Source: Eremophila alpestris peregrina (taxonomy: Eukaryota > Chordata > Aves > Passeriformes > Alaudidae). Taken from it: a stretch of DNA of 64,000 nucleotides. A model generated the notes under the pieces. It saw only the letters and a list, made by a program, of their open reading frames with translations. It was not told where the DNA came from and did not search any database. Both the position numbers and the translations under genes were made by a program. Every line of letters begins with the position of its first letter. The stretch's first letter is position 1. Below, in pieces: positions 49,356 through 62,455 of this stretch. The stretch is from contig WMCF01000012.1 in the NCBI GenBank assembly GCA_009792885.1, positions 11,768,514-11,832,513 of the forward strand. The letters are read 5' to 3'.

Positions 49356-49475
49356 GGAAAAAAACAAACAAAAAACCTCGACAAAACAAAAAAACCCCAA
49401 ACACAACAAATAAACCAAAACCAAACCCTGCCAACCAACCAACCAACGAACCAAACAAAAAACCAATCCCAAATC
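49356..49475. repeat. A/C-rich low-complexity tract with CCAA units
   Basis: AAAC, CCAAA and CCAA units, including four consecutive CCAA copies near 49432-49447, almost devoid of G and T. It lies 36 bases past the CR1 3' end. Confidence 0.8.
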
Positions 49476-52400
49476 AATTGTTAAATGGATTTTAGGTACT
49501 TAGAAAGTTCACATAAAAACCTCTTTTTATTAAAGTGAAATATAATTCTACAAGGAATTCCTCACTTGGTGGTCTTGATGCTCATGCAAAGGACTGATTT
49601 TTCAGCTAGAGGTCTGAGAAGTACAGCAATGCTGAGAGAAATATAAGCAGTAATAATAGTGTGATTCTCATTATCAGCACACAAAAGTTTCTTGATATCA
49701 GTCCTTCATTCAGAAATTCCATGTAATTTTTGTAATATTGCACCAGAAAGCTAGTCTCTGTTTTAGAATGCATTTAAGATGGGGATGTCTTCCCCCTTAG
49801 ACCTTTCTAATTATCTGATATAAATATATTTTAAAAAATATTGCTTTTTCAGATTTCAAAGAAATCTTTATACAGTGACATTTCTAGCTGTCATTGGCCC
49901 TATTTGGTTGCTCCTAAAAGTCTTCACCTGTTAGATGCAGCAGTTTCTAAGCTAGTCACATGCATTATCAATTTTCCTGTTTTTTTAAAGATCATGATGT
50001 TCTTTTAAATATGGTGACCTTAACCAATAAATGCTTCAGAAGCTCTTTTCTTTTTCAAGTTAAAGTGCCTCAATACATAGACGAACGGTCACATTAAAAG
50101 TCCATATCTCTATTAATCCATTCTCAGCTTGGTGTTGAAGTAATCTAAAACTGGGGAGAGTTTTGTTTATGTATCAGAAAAATTCCACAAAACATTAAAA
50201 AAATCGAAAACAAAGCAGTACATAAATCTAACTGAAGTCTCTTTCCACATTTTCTTCTCACAACCATGTCTGTGTTTGTGATTTTTATAATTTACTTACT
50301 TATTATTTAAGTGATCTCATCTTAAAAAGAGAATTCAAATCTTAAACCAGAAGCCTCCTTAACTCTTACTTCAGGAAAAGATTAAACTACTTTCTTTGCC
50401 ATTTTATAAAGAACAAGCATTTTAAGATTCACCTAATTCACTAAAGACTTTAAAAAAAATTTTCTTCTGGGGTATTTTTCTCCATTAAGGGATTCACTTA
50501 GCAGTACAATATGGTTTTCTAGGCAAACTAAGTGTGGCCTGATTTTATATTAGGTATAAAACAACCAGTTTTCATACTTATCAAATACATATGGAAAACA
50601 GAACAGAATTCACAACTGTGAATAACATTTTTTAAAAATCTGCATAAATAAATACAAACATACTAAGATTAAAACAAATATAATTTTTTTTTGCCTATGG
50701 AGGCATAGGGACAGGCAATTCTTCATAATCAGTAATTTTCTCAGTTTTTTTAAGGTGTGTTGGGTTTTTTGCTGTTGTTCTGTTGTTGTTCTGAGAGAGG
50801 AGAAATACAAAATAAAAATAGAAAAAGGTAAGTCATAATTCACTCAATGTGTCAGTATATGTATAATCCTTGTGATGCCTTAAGTTGTAGCTTTTATGTT
50901 TTTCAAATTCAGTGTTACTTAAGTGTTTAGCTCTGAGCCTCTTATTAAGTGCTAGTGAGCTCTCTTCACAGAATAGGTAGACAAAACAAATCCTTTTCCT
51001 GATGCAGACCAAGGAGAGTAAGTACAAGATCAGGCCCAGAAGCATAAACAGCAGTGAACTGAAGAGAGAAAACAAGAAGGATGAGACTTCACAATAGGAA
51101 GTTCTGATTGGAGAATTAAACCCCAATTTGCAAATGGACCAAAATTTATAAAAGTGTGAGACCCCATGACTGGTCATTCATTTTTTGACCATTTTAAGTG
51201 TACCTTGAGTGTAGCCCTGGTCAGGCTCTTGTACTGCCCTTAAAGGCTTTTCAATGAGTGTCTACTTTATTCTCTAGCTCTGTTCAGTCTCTGTTCCAGG
51301 TCAGCCTTCCCAAGGCATCACTTGCAGATATATTTATTGCTGCTTTTTTTTTGATCCTGCTTCTATATATTTCTAGTGTGTTATTTTTTCTTGTAAAACT
51401 CTTCATGTGTATGTTTTTTATTATTATGCTACAAATGATTAGTCAACAGAATTCTCTTAGAAGATCCATATTTTCATTAATATCCATGTAGCAAACTTAA
51501 TTGAGCAACAGAAGAGTGGTTATTTAGTTATTGATGTCTTTGCTGCATCATGAAGGCAGCAATTTAGCACTAAACTATAAATAGAAAAAATACAGTGGAT
51601 GAAACTGGCTTGTCTTGTGTTTTTAATATTCCCTTCAGGGTAAAGTATGACATAACCTAATTACAGTGGTTGAGATTTCACTGCAGGGAAAACCGTTGTT
51701 ATTCCGTTTGACAATCAAGTAATTATCTTCTCTACTGGATGTTTTACTGGATACTACTAATTAAGTAATTCATAAGAATTTATTTAAAATTTAGGAAATG
51801 GTGCTATTCTTATAAAAAGCTGGCCTTCGAGAATGCCAATAATTGTTAGAAAAACATTCTTTTTGGTGGAGTTTTTTAAATGCTACCTGTCAGAGTGCTT
51901 AGTTAAGCAGAAAGCACGTGTTCTTTCTGACTACATTGCTGCTTCATATTTCAGGGCATGGACTCAACTTGTAGTTGCTTCATTCTCCTTGGGGCTGTTG
52001 GGCTTCTGCTGAGTCTGCTCAGAGCAAGTACTTAAAAACAGTAATAAAAGTGATGACAGAGCAGAGTAAGAGAGAGTAGATGATAACTGGCAGAGTTAGG
52101 GGGGAGACAACAGGAGTCAAAATTCCCTTTAATTGTCCAGATGTTCCAGGAGAGGCAAAGGCCATAACACAGTATCTCACCTAATGAAAGGATCTGCAAG
52201 GAACTCTAATCTGTAACTCTGCTTATTGGAGAATCTACAAACAACCTTATCCTAACCTTAATTTTTTGCTTAAAATTGGATAATTACACACTTCATCCTC
52301 ATCCTCATCTTTTTTCTTATTTCCTCTTCGATTTTCCCATATCTGTAGAAAATATTTTCTCATTCCTTCCAGATTATATAATCTCAAGAAAAGCCAGCCT

Positions 52401-53792
52401 TTTGATAGTATGACAAAACACAGTAGGTCAAATTACTCAGTCTGTTTTAGAAATAAGGAACTTGTCACTGATTGATTTATTTGGGTTACTTATTATGAGT
52501 TAATAACCAAAACCGGTAGATTATAGTTTTCTTTTAAATTGTCAGTACTGTCCTCACCCATAATATCTTCTTGTTTCCAAGAAGATACCTTTTTTTACCT
52601 TGCAGAGGTTAAATTTTTCATAAATATATTTTCTTACTTTTGTGCTTCTTTCTTTGCAATCACATTACTAGAAATAAAGATCATCACATTTTTCATTGTA
52701 TTGACTGAAAAAAAACATGAAATGTCGAAGACAAATATTTGAAAATAAAGTTGCCTGAAACATTTTTGCACCTATTTTCTAATTGTCAGAAACCTAAAGA
52801 AACACATTTCCATGAAAGTACACATTGGAAAGGGTTCTTTTAAAACCCTGACATATGTACACAGAAGTTATTAAAAAGTTATTTCTCATCTGTATGTGCT
52901 ACATAAGAACATGGCATATAAATGCATTTTAGTGCACAGATATACTTCAAGCAACATGAAAAAATGTAATCACATGTGCATAATGTATGCATTTCCCCAA
53001 TGTTGCAAAAGTGACATTGCAGCTCTTAGTTAAGTTAATGTTAGGTGTATTTAGAGTTGTAGGTAATTACCTTTTCTGGTTTTAGCTCTGTTGTGTTTAA
53101 ATCTAGTAAACACAAAATATACTTGGATTGAATTTGCAGTGTAGCATTCCTTTGACAGTTAGATTATAATTGTCTTGCTACTTCAGTGAAAATGTAAGTT
53201 AAGGGTCTTGTTATTTCTAATAAGTGTTGTGACTTAAAGATGAAAATATGCCATTCTGACTTGAAAAGGGCATGGAACCATCACAGACAGAAAAGAAGAA
53301 AATGCTTCATCACCTCCACTGAACTCTAATGGATTAGGAGATTTGTTTACAAGTTTCTAGTACTTCTTTTTCAGCAACTGCATAAGACCTCAAAGCGAGG
53401 ACAATACTGGATGCCATTTAAAAAATAAAGAATAAAGCAACATAGAATGTCTGTCTCAAACCACAAAACATTTTCCAAAAACAAAATAGAATATTTTTCA
53501 ATCTCATATTGCCAAGAAAAAAAGAAATATACCATGTTAGGAGTGAAAAGAAATGTATTATGTCTCAAATTCTTTTTCCTAAAACAAACAACTTCTACTG
53601 CCCTCAACTTTTAAAAAGAGAGCTTTCTTTGTACACAGGAGAGAGTCTAGGTAGGTACTAGGAAGAAAACATCCACTTAAAAGTCTGTCAAATTAAACCA
53701 GAGATGCTGATGCCAGACTGCTGCTGATATCGAATCTGTAGCTGATTAATCTGTTTATTTTATGTATGTGTTATTTTCTTTAATCAGAAATA
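49476..53792. other. Non-coding AT-rich stretch
   Basis: I see no supported gene or recognisable mobile element. Open frames (up to 114 codons at 50833-51177, minus) are rich in Leu, Phe, Ser and Tyr, as expected from AT-rich DNA. Confidence 0.55.
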
Positions 53793-53797
53793 ATATA

Positions 53798-54686
53798 TGT
53801 CCTACTTGCAGAGAGAAGGGGTGGAGCATGGCTAGGGTGCTGTTCCCCACCATGCACTTTATTCCTGGGATACATGGTTTCAGGAGAAAGAAATGGATTA
53901 ATGTAGGCCAAAATTGGGCCATTTTGTACTGTTTCTTCCTCACGGAAGTTTCCAGAACCAGCACTGTGGCCTGTATTCCCTCTCCCCACTGCTGCTCATC
54001 CCCTCCTGTTCCTCAGGAGGATGTGGCTCCAGGCAGTGAATGCAGCTGAGCCTAAGGGAGTGCATGCACCAGAGGCACTGGTACCAGGAGCAGCCACAGG
54101 GAATGAAGCAGTAGCAAACCAACGAGCCCATCCGGATCCTGCCAAATGCAGCGGAATTGCCGACACTGTGACAAACAGAGCAGCAGCACAGCATGGAGTC
54201 AAACCCCAGGAGAGTGGGCACTGCAACACAGACAATCCAGTGTTTTAGGGGTTTGCCTGTCATTGCTTTTTTGCTGTCTCAGGCTCAGGGTGGGGGGAAC
54301 ACTGGCTGAAAACAGCCATCTGATTTTTATCTCAGAAGGTCACAGGGTGCATTCACCATCTTGTCTTTGTCTTGGGAATAACTGTCACTGCCAAGTTGCA
54401 GGAACAACCACCATCTTGTCTTAATCAGGGAATTGTCATGGTGCTTGAGCACCTCTCTGTGTGTAAATCACCTTTTTTTTTTTTTTTTGTACAAGAATTT
54501 GTATGTTATCAATACTGTTGCTGTTACTCTTCATTTCCCATCCCATTGTTGGTTTTTTTTTTTTTCAGTAAATCATTATCTCAATCCATAGTATCTCCCT
54601 TAGTTCCTTTCTCACCAGAAGAGTGTGAAGGGGAGAGGGAGAGGCTTATTTAGAGTTAATTTCCAAGATAGTTTTAAACCACCACA
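53798..54686 (+). mobile_element. Solo LTR with perfect 5-bp target-site duplication
   Basis: It starts TGTCCTACTTGCAG and ends TTAAACCACCACA, flanked by ATATA at 53793-53797 and 54687-54691. The 3' terminal motif is shared with other LTRs in the window. A region with ATCCCATTG, GTAAATCATTATCTC and CAATCCATAGTATCTC occupies the expected R/U5 place and parallels the LTR ending at 21176. A 16-base T-run (54473-54488) lies inside. Overlapping frames of 75-107 codons on both strands are chance. No canonical AATAAA is visible. Confidence 0.8.
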
Positions 54687-55400
54687 ATATAAAAGCTAAA
54701 CACAAATATCTGTGTTTCTGCATTCTGTATTGCCTAATCCACTAATGAGTTTCACAGCATCACTTTAGTATCACTTCATTTAAGGTCTGTCCTATTTCTT
54801 TTCAAAACAAGTATGCCTGTATGTGGAATAGTTTAGTAGCTAGTTGAATCTCATTTTCATTCACCTGTTAACAGGTTTGTGGATATGACACAACAGTTAA
54901 CTAGAAAAGTAGGCTGGAATACAAATCCTTCACTACAGACCTGGTAAATCAACTTCCCATTCTCCAAGTTAGCAGACCCTTATAGAAAAAGCCACTTAAA
55001 TTTTTGGTAAAATTAATGTTGTTTTAACTTTTGCACTAAGATCCAAAATGTTCTTTCTTTGTTCCTACTGGAAGTCTAAACAAGTACTGGATAATAGCTA
55101 GAATGTTTCTGTGTTGGAACAGTTAGAGGCATATTCAATGCAGGTTGAAGGATGGAAATGTTAATTTCCTTAATCCTGTAAGGAAATACTTTTCATATGA
55201 TACATGTCACGATCATTCAGGGTGGCAATTTGGTATAACAGTGGCAACCATTCCAAGTGCAACAAATCCAAGTTTGTAATGCAGCATGTCCACATTCCCC
55301 TAAAGTAGCTGCTATTTCAAACTGTGCTTGAGACTGAACCTCCATCTCAAAAGTTGTAAGCAAAGATACCTCCTGAGCTGGAACAAGTAGCTGAGAAACA

Positions 55401-55495
55401 TAAAAAAAAAACCCCAAAAAACAAAAAGCAAAACCAACCAACCAACCAACAAAAAAAAAAAAACAACAAAAAACCCAAACAACGAAAAAAACCCC
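55401..55495. repeat. A/C-rich low-complexity tract
   Basis: AAAACCCC, AACCAACC and long A-runs. Composition and units match the tract at 49356-49475. It gives rise to chance Phe/Leu/Val-rich frames on the minus strand. Confidence 0.8.
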
Positions 55496-58400
55496 ATTGA
55501 TATAGTGTTTTATGGATAAGATGTATGATTTACAAACCACATCTCTTGCAATCACATGTTCAGAAGAAACAAAAGATAATGAGTTCTAGCCTTTCCCACT
55601 CTACCAGGACACAGTCAGGCAGTATTGACAGTACCATAATATTTTTATCTCTATTTCTTTCTTGAAATTTATAGCAATTAAAGTATTTTTTGATCAAATA
55701 AAATTCTAATAAAATGAGCTACAATCTCTAGAAGTCATATGTATTTAAATGATATAACAAAATAATATAAATTCTGTGAAATTCTCTATTTACTTATCTA
55801 TTTATCGTCTAGTATATAAATGGACAGCTATTAATTTAGTGGCAACTATGCTCAGGCAAGCACATCTTTAAGGGGAGGCATAACATTCATTACTTCTGCT
55901 TCCAACTCATTTTTATAGCTCATGTAATTTTTTTGTAGGGAAAGCTATAAAACACTCTATCAAATATGTGTATTACATGCTAGAACTGTTCTTTATTTTG
56001 CAGCAGTAGAGTTTTTTGATTAAAAAATTGTTTCCTACAGCTTCTGTTACATAAGTTCATGTGGTTGAAGTTACTCTTTCTCATTTACACACATTTTCTG
56101 TGGTTTCTGAAGGTTATTCTCTGAATGTGGAACATGGATAAATTATAGTGTCCAAGTCATCTCACTGCAGCCACTGAATGGCTCTGAAACACGAAACAAT
56201 AGATTCTGTCTACATTTATCTGTATCTCCACATTTTGAAAAATTAAATAAATTTTCTTTAAGGTATCTCTCAAAGTTCACAAGATCAGAAAATTCTACTG
56301 ATGCTATCAGAATACATGGAGTAGAAATTACAACAGAAATACGTAGTGGTTTATTTTGCAAATACAGTGACTTGAATATTTTTGGGGTTGTTTTTTGAGA
56401 TTTTGGAGTTTTTCCATTTTTAAAAGGACTGTAGTTTTAAGCAGGTACTTCTAAAAGTTATATTGAAACTTATATTAAAAAAAAGGAATTGGTAGGAATT
56501 CAGAGCAACATTTTTGCTCCCCTCTCAGGTTTTCAAACTTTGTGTTCCATCAGTACCTAGCAACTCTTGCACTTGAGCCCTAATTAGATTTTAGTTACTC
56601 ATCATTCCTTCATTCTTTGTAATAAGAGTCTGATGAAACTAGAGAAAAAGTCCTCAAAAAATCTAGATAAATGTCATATTACCTAGAGGACTTTTTTGCC
56701 TATTCTCCTTGAGGTTTTTTTGTCATTCTTTTGTTGGTACTGTTGAACATGAATAGTATGGGATCTTTTAAATAATGTGATATGAAAAGAAAAATGTATA
56801 AAATAGATATGTGATACGTACTTTTAAGATGAAAAATGTCAGAAAAAAATCTCATAAGCAAACAAATCTCCTTAGTTAAAATGATAATTATGCTGTACTT
56901 TGTTTTAGGAAAACATGATCACAAGTAATTCACTGACACTGTGTAGGAGCAATTGCAGAGCAAACAAGAAGCTTTGCCTTCCCACAAACAGTGAAAATAC
57001 ACACTGAAATACACTGCTGAAGAATCATGCAAAAGCTGAAAGTGTATTGACCAAAAAAAAATTAACAGTATAGTCACATTTATCCTGTTGAGTTACACAA
57101 GCATAGAAAATCCTTAAATTTTTAGTTGCTCCACCCTATACCATGGAAAGATCCACACTCTCCTTCAATTTCTGCTTTCTGATGGCCATCAGTGATAATA
57201 TACTAGGGTGCTCAGCAGTACAGTGCTAGTTTTCTTTCCTAGACGTGCTGTTATTGAGGAGCAAGTTCTGGGTGCTCCCCATGGGGAGGGAGCCAGGAGC
57301 TGATGGCAAGGCTGCCCTCCACTGGCATGGATCCAAAGCACTGAGGCGGGGGCAGAGAACGTGGCCAGGGAGAAGCTCGATTCAGTGACAGCCTGGTAAG
57401 GCTGCTGGGGCAAAGGAGAGAAAGCCATGTCCAGGCTGGGTTGGGATTGGAGTGACACAAAAACAGACAGCCAAGTCAATCATTATTTTAATGAACTGCA
57501 TGTGTTGTCTACACATTTCATCGAGCAGGAGGCTTTTTTTCCACTAGAGTACCAATACAGCTAAACACATATCAGTTTAGAGGTTTTACAGAAAAATTCC
57601 TTGTGGTGCATAATAAAACTCTCACAAATAATTAAAATCAGTGAATAATATGAAATTAGGAAACAACAGTCAAATCTGACATTCAAAAAAGAAGACAGTT
57701 CATGGAATTCATTGTCATTAATATCAAGACAGAAAGACTTTTATGCCCAGCTGAGACAATATTTAGTGAAAGTTTGCATTTTAAGACACAAGCCTTCCTG
57801 AACTAAACATATTTTTTATGTAAACTATGTCACAGTTATAATACACTATTTTCCCCCCTAATTTTTATGGGCTTATGCACTAAGAAAGACCACACATATC
57901 CATCAGGAATTACCATACATTTTGTGTAAGTATAAATTAAGCTGTAATAGAAAGAGTAGAACTAAAATATTTCAAACTCCCTGAAGCCTTCTCTTTTATC
58001 CATATTCATTTTTACCTGAACATCAGGACATTATCAGGAAACAGATATAAGTTTCAAACAATTAAGCTTTTTCATGTCAAATACTCAAATTCATTATTAT
58101 CAATGAAATTTAGCCAATAGTATGAATTATTTATATAAGATGACTGCATAGACTTAAGAAAAGAACAAGATTAATGTATCACAATCCTGTAACCAAAGAG
58201 TTCTTCCAGTGAACTAGAAAAATCTCCCAAACAACCTTCACAGAAACATGTCAGGGAAGGTAAGTAGAACCACCTATCTCAGGAAAATCTCAATTCCAAG
58301 TGAGTTCTTCCAAAACAGGTGCAATGTGATTCTCAGCTTAAACTCTTTTTACCTGTTTTACAGCCTCTGCTTGAATGACCTATTCTGCATATGATACATA

Positions 58401-58735
58401 TTATTGTGCAAGAAATTACACTCAGGCAAAAACAAACAAACAACTTCTTTGAAAAGAAGTAATTTAAATTAATTGTGTTAATTTATTTTAAGAAATACTA
58501 ACAGTATCAGTACCTCCGTTCTTATTTCATCATTTGCAGTGAATTAAAAACTGGGATTTTTTTCCTGGTAAAAGAAATATAAAAATTGCCTTTTTTTCCA
58601 ACCCAAAATGTATTCAAAGCTCAAACATACTATCTTTATCAACTAAATTATGCTTGACACTGCCTGAAATATACTTAGTAACATGGTAGAGCAAAAATAA
58701 AATGGTATTTAATCAATCACAGTCCTTGTGACTGA

Positions 58736-58751
58736 TGAAGTGTACACTTCA
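58736..58751. repeat. 16-bp perfect palindrome
   Basis: TGAAGTGTACACTTCA is its own reverse complement. An outer CTTGTG...CACAAG pair brackets it with one unpaired side. Confidence 0.7.
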
Positions 58752-59689
58752 CAAGTGTAGACCTGATCTCAGAGCTGGGTTATACCACAAGTGATCATGT
58801 GAAGGTTTTTGAATATTGCTTCAATGTTACATGGAATCATTACCAAGTAGAGTCTCTAGAATCCAAATATCAAAACTCAGAGTTAAAGCAGATGTCCAGA
58901 GTGAGTTTTAGAACAATAATTTTTCAGATAGCAGAATAGATGAGTGGAAGCTAAGAGTCTCCCTGACTTTAAGAATAAAAATATTTACATGGCTTGTATT
59001 CTATAATACAAAGAAGAAATGTGGTGACTGTAATACTGATATTAATTCCTTTACTGATTCTAGAACAAATTTAAAGGAGGTGGGCTGCAAGTGAAAATGG
59101 TTTACATAGAAAAAAGAAGTGAAAATGGAAAAACTAAGACATTATCTTCAAGTTAGAACATGCTGGGAAGAGTATATGACAAAATTGTATTCTTTGTTCC
59201 CCTAGAGATAAGTTTCAAAAGTAAGCCAAGCTAATGAAAGCATTATATTTCTCACTGAAATACAACTCACTTTAAAAGCATTGTTTGGGATGTTTGTTGT
59301 TTAAAGACTTTCACAGACAAAGGATGTGTCTTGAAAGACAGGTTTCCCACATGGATACAGGTTGGTGGAGTCATCAAACAAATTAAAAAGCCTCAAACAA
59401 ATGGTTAACTTTTTGAAAGGTTTAGGAAATGGTTAAGATGTTTTGGATGTGCTTGAATGTTTTCTGTGTAAAAAGTTCAGAAAACATAAATAAATTTAAT
59501 AAAAATTGATCACGAGAAGGTGACATTGCAGGGCCACAGTACAGAAAGCAACAGTAAAACACTAGTTCTGGAAGAAACAGAGGATAAAAATGTGCTACAA
59601 TGAATGCAGTGTATTGTACACCAGCTAGGACACTGAGACTGTTACATCTGAGCGGCAATGACACAACATCAAGCATTTTTCTGCTCCTC

Positions 59690-60094
59690 AAACCATCCCA
59701 TCATCAAGGAGATTGGGACGCACAAGAGGCTGACATGTGACACAGATGGAACAGCTGACCCCAACTGACCACTTTCCATACTTCATGACATCATCCTCAG
59801 CAATAAAACTGGGTGAAAAAGAATGGAGGGATGTACATTTGGAGCTACGGCATTTGTCTTTCTGTGTAACTTTTACATGTGATGGAGTCCAGCAATCCTT
59901 CAGATGGCTGAAATCGTGCCTTATCCCTGTTATTTCTTGTTGTTTTTGTTTGCTCACACAGATTTTCCCTTACCTGTTTGTCTTAACCCATATTTTCTTA
60001 CATCCACCCTTCTGATTTTCTTTCCTATCCCACTGTGGGGGAGTGAGTGAACAGCTGTGTTGGGCTTAGCTGCTGGCTGGAGTTAAGCCACAGA
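59690..60094 (+). mobile_element. LTR fragment, 5'-truncated
   Basis: From GATTGGGACGCACAAGAGG to GGCTGGAGTTAAGCCACAG the order matches the 3' part of a songbird LTR I recognise: GGAACAGCTGACCCCAACTGACC, AATAAA at 59802-59807, GTGATGGAGTCCAGC, GAGTGAGTGAACAGCTG and GCTTAGCTGCTGGCTGG. The U3 start is missing. I found no target-site duplication and no internal sequence. Confidence 0.75.
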
Positions 60095-61874
60095 TCTTAT
60101 CAAATGTTTTTTTCCCCCTGAACTAACTCTTATTTTGCTTTTTCTTTCTTCTGCATATGTTTACTGTTTTCGTACTTTTTCACCTTATTAAAAAAAAACC
60201 ATTATTAAAATCATACAAAATTAATTTAAACCTTCCCTTTGAGAATACTATTTCTTACTCTAGGTTCAGCAAAGAAGACTATTGTAAGCACTGGGGTAAA
60301 GAGAGCACACCACTGAATTTCATTCAAATTCACTGAACTTATGTACCTTCAAAGGAAATTTAAAACCCAGAATTCCAGAAAAAATGACGAAATGAGTTCT
60401 TAAATGTTTCATCTGCCTTTGTAGAGGCTTTCTATCAATGTTTCTTAATTCACCAGCCCATCAAGACTTTTATTCCATAGTGGTAGTCTGATACTGGATA
60501 GGTACTCCTTCATATGTTGCTTTTTAAAGGTGGACATGGATGAGCTTTTAAGGAAACTCCACGTACTTATTTTCTGAAGGTCAGAAAATTTCAGTAAAAG
60601 AATCAGGAAAATGATAGTGGAAGTTACTTGGATAAAAAGAAATGTCCAAATCCCAAACCTCTATTTTAACAATTAAGAAATGTTTTCAAATCATCTTTGA
60701 TTTCCAAGGCCTTGTAAGAATTTTGAATTTTCTTATCGTATGTCTTTTTTGTAAGTTTGCCATTTTATAGTAAGATCTGTGATAACTGCTCTCCAAAGCT
60801 GCAAAAAGTATGGTGGGGATAAACAAAAATAATCTATTTAATATTGATTCCATTGTTTAAAAATATCATATAGACATTAAATCACAAATATTTTAAAATT
60901 AATTTTAACATAAACCATAAACAGATTTATCATCAGGAGAAATGACAGTTCTGTTCCCTATAACAATTTTTTCTCCTAAAGTCAGGGCCACTCTGGCCTG
61001 GCATAGAGTAAGGATTTGGGACCTGAGAGTGCATTCTGTGTGAGGGAAATTCACCATTGTTGAGGGACTGACAAAGGAGGTGTCACTGGGAAGCAAGCAT
61101 AAAACAAAGTATCTCCATGGAATTAATAAAACTTTTTAGTTAGAAAGTATTTTAAGTTACAAATTAATTTCAGTTACAAAGCAAGAGGGAGTTTTAAATT
61201 TTTTCAATTATTATTTTTAGGCATGCTAGCATGACAATTAACTGCACATATTGATAAGACTTTTAAGTTTCCTAATTCTCCTGGCCATGGAAACATTCTT
61301 TTCCTATGTCTATTACTCCCATATCAGTATGTTCCAAATTTTACTTCTTCTTTCACATTCTATTATTTTTGTTAAGATTTTTGTTGGTTTTGTCTATTTG
61401 TGATGAATTGTACTTACTAAAAGTCAGGTATCATTGAAGTGTTGTTAGCTTGGATTTGTTTTGTTTAAAAGGGCAGAGTTTTTTCTGCTCTGCTATAGTA
61501 TTATGCCATGCATGACCCACAATGACATTTTTCCACCAGTACACCTGATCAGTGTACTCTTGGGATCTGTTTGATATTGCTTCAAAGTTTCCCAGGCTTT
61601 TTGACTTTTGTGTGTGTCTGTGGGTTAAACACTTAATTTTGTGTATTTTTCCTGCAAGATATATTGACAATTTTAATCTCTAACAAATCAGTGTTTAAGT
61701 TTGCTGTAAAAATATTATTGTTCCTTCTTCTAGTTCTTGCTTTTTGTTATCACCCATCTAGTTCAGCTAGAGGTCTCTTGGAAACTTCCTGAATAAAGGT
61801 CAAAAGCTTGGCTCTAACCAGTGTATCTTGTGACCTTTAAAAAGAAAATGTGTCTTGCCCATTGTTAATTATAT
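60095..61874. other. Non-coding AT-rich spacer
   Basis: No gene or recognisable mobile element. Open frames are 79 codons or fewer. Confidence 0.55.
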
Positions 61875-62455
61875 TATTTGATGACAACGAGCTGAGCAGT
61901 GCATCTCACGTGCCTCTGAGGGGTGGGATACCACTCAGATGGATCTGAACAAACTTGAGAAGTGGGCACATGGGAATCTCATGAGGTTTAATAAGGTCAA
62001 GTGCAAGGTGCTGCACCTGGGTCAGGGCAATGCCCCAGTACCAGCACAGGCTGGGGATGAACAGATCAGAGCAGCCCTGCCCAGAAGGACTTGGTGGTGC
62101 TGGTGGGTGAGAGGCTGGACATGCCCCAGCCTTGGGCACTCCCAGCCCAGAGAGCCAAACGTGTCCTGGGCTGCATCCAGAGCCCTGTGGGCAGCAGGGC
62201 AGGGAGGGGATTCTGCCTCTCTGCTCTGCTCTGGTGAAAGATCATGTTCCAGCTTCATAATCCTAGGACAGGAAAAAGTGTTGAAGCGGGTCCAGAGGAG
62301 ATCCACAAAAATTATCAAAGGGATAAAACACCAGTCCTACAGCAAGGAGAGTTGTTCGGCCTGGAGTAAAGACATGCCCTGTCATTATATAAAGGGGGCT
62401 TAAAACTAAGAAGGGGCAGACTTTTTACTAGGACCTGTATCAACAGAACAAAAGG
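61875..62455 (+). mobile_element. CR1 LINE, left half, interrupted by an LTR
   Basis: Starts near GATGACAACGAGCTGAGCAG and continues with GATCTGAACAAACTTGAGAAGTGGGCAC, CTGCACCTGGGTCAGGGCAATGCCC and ATCCAGAGCCCTGTGGGCAGCAGG, all CR1 ORF2 3' coding sequence. A piece is missing near 62236, where GCTCTGGTGAAAG joins ATCATGTTCC. It stops at CAACAGAACAAAAGG, exactly at an LTR insertion, and resumes at 62954. Stops and frameshifts make it non-functional. Confidence 0.9.

Larger units (their letters stand above)
54692..59687. other. Non-coding stretch with A/C tract, GC-rich patch and palindrome
   Basis: No supported gene. It contains the A/C-rich tract at 55401-55495, a GC-rich patch at about 57235-57475 with an unrecognised 96-codon minus frame, and a 16-bp palindrome at 58736-58751. 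Confidence 0.5.
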
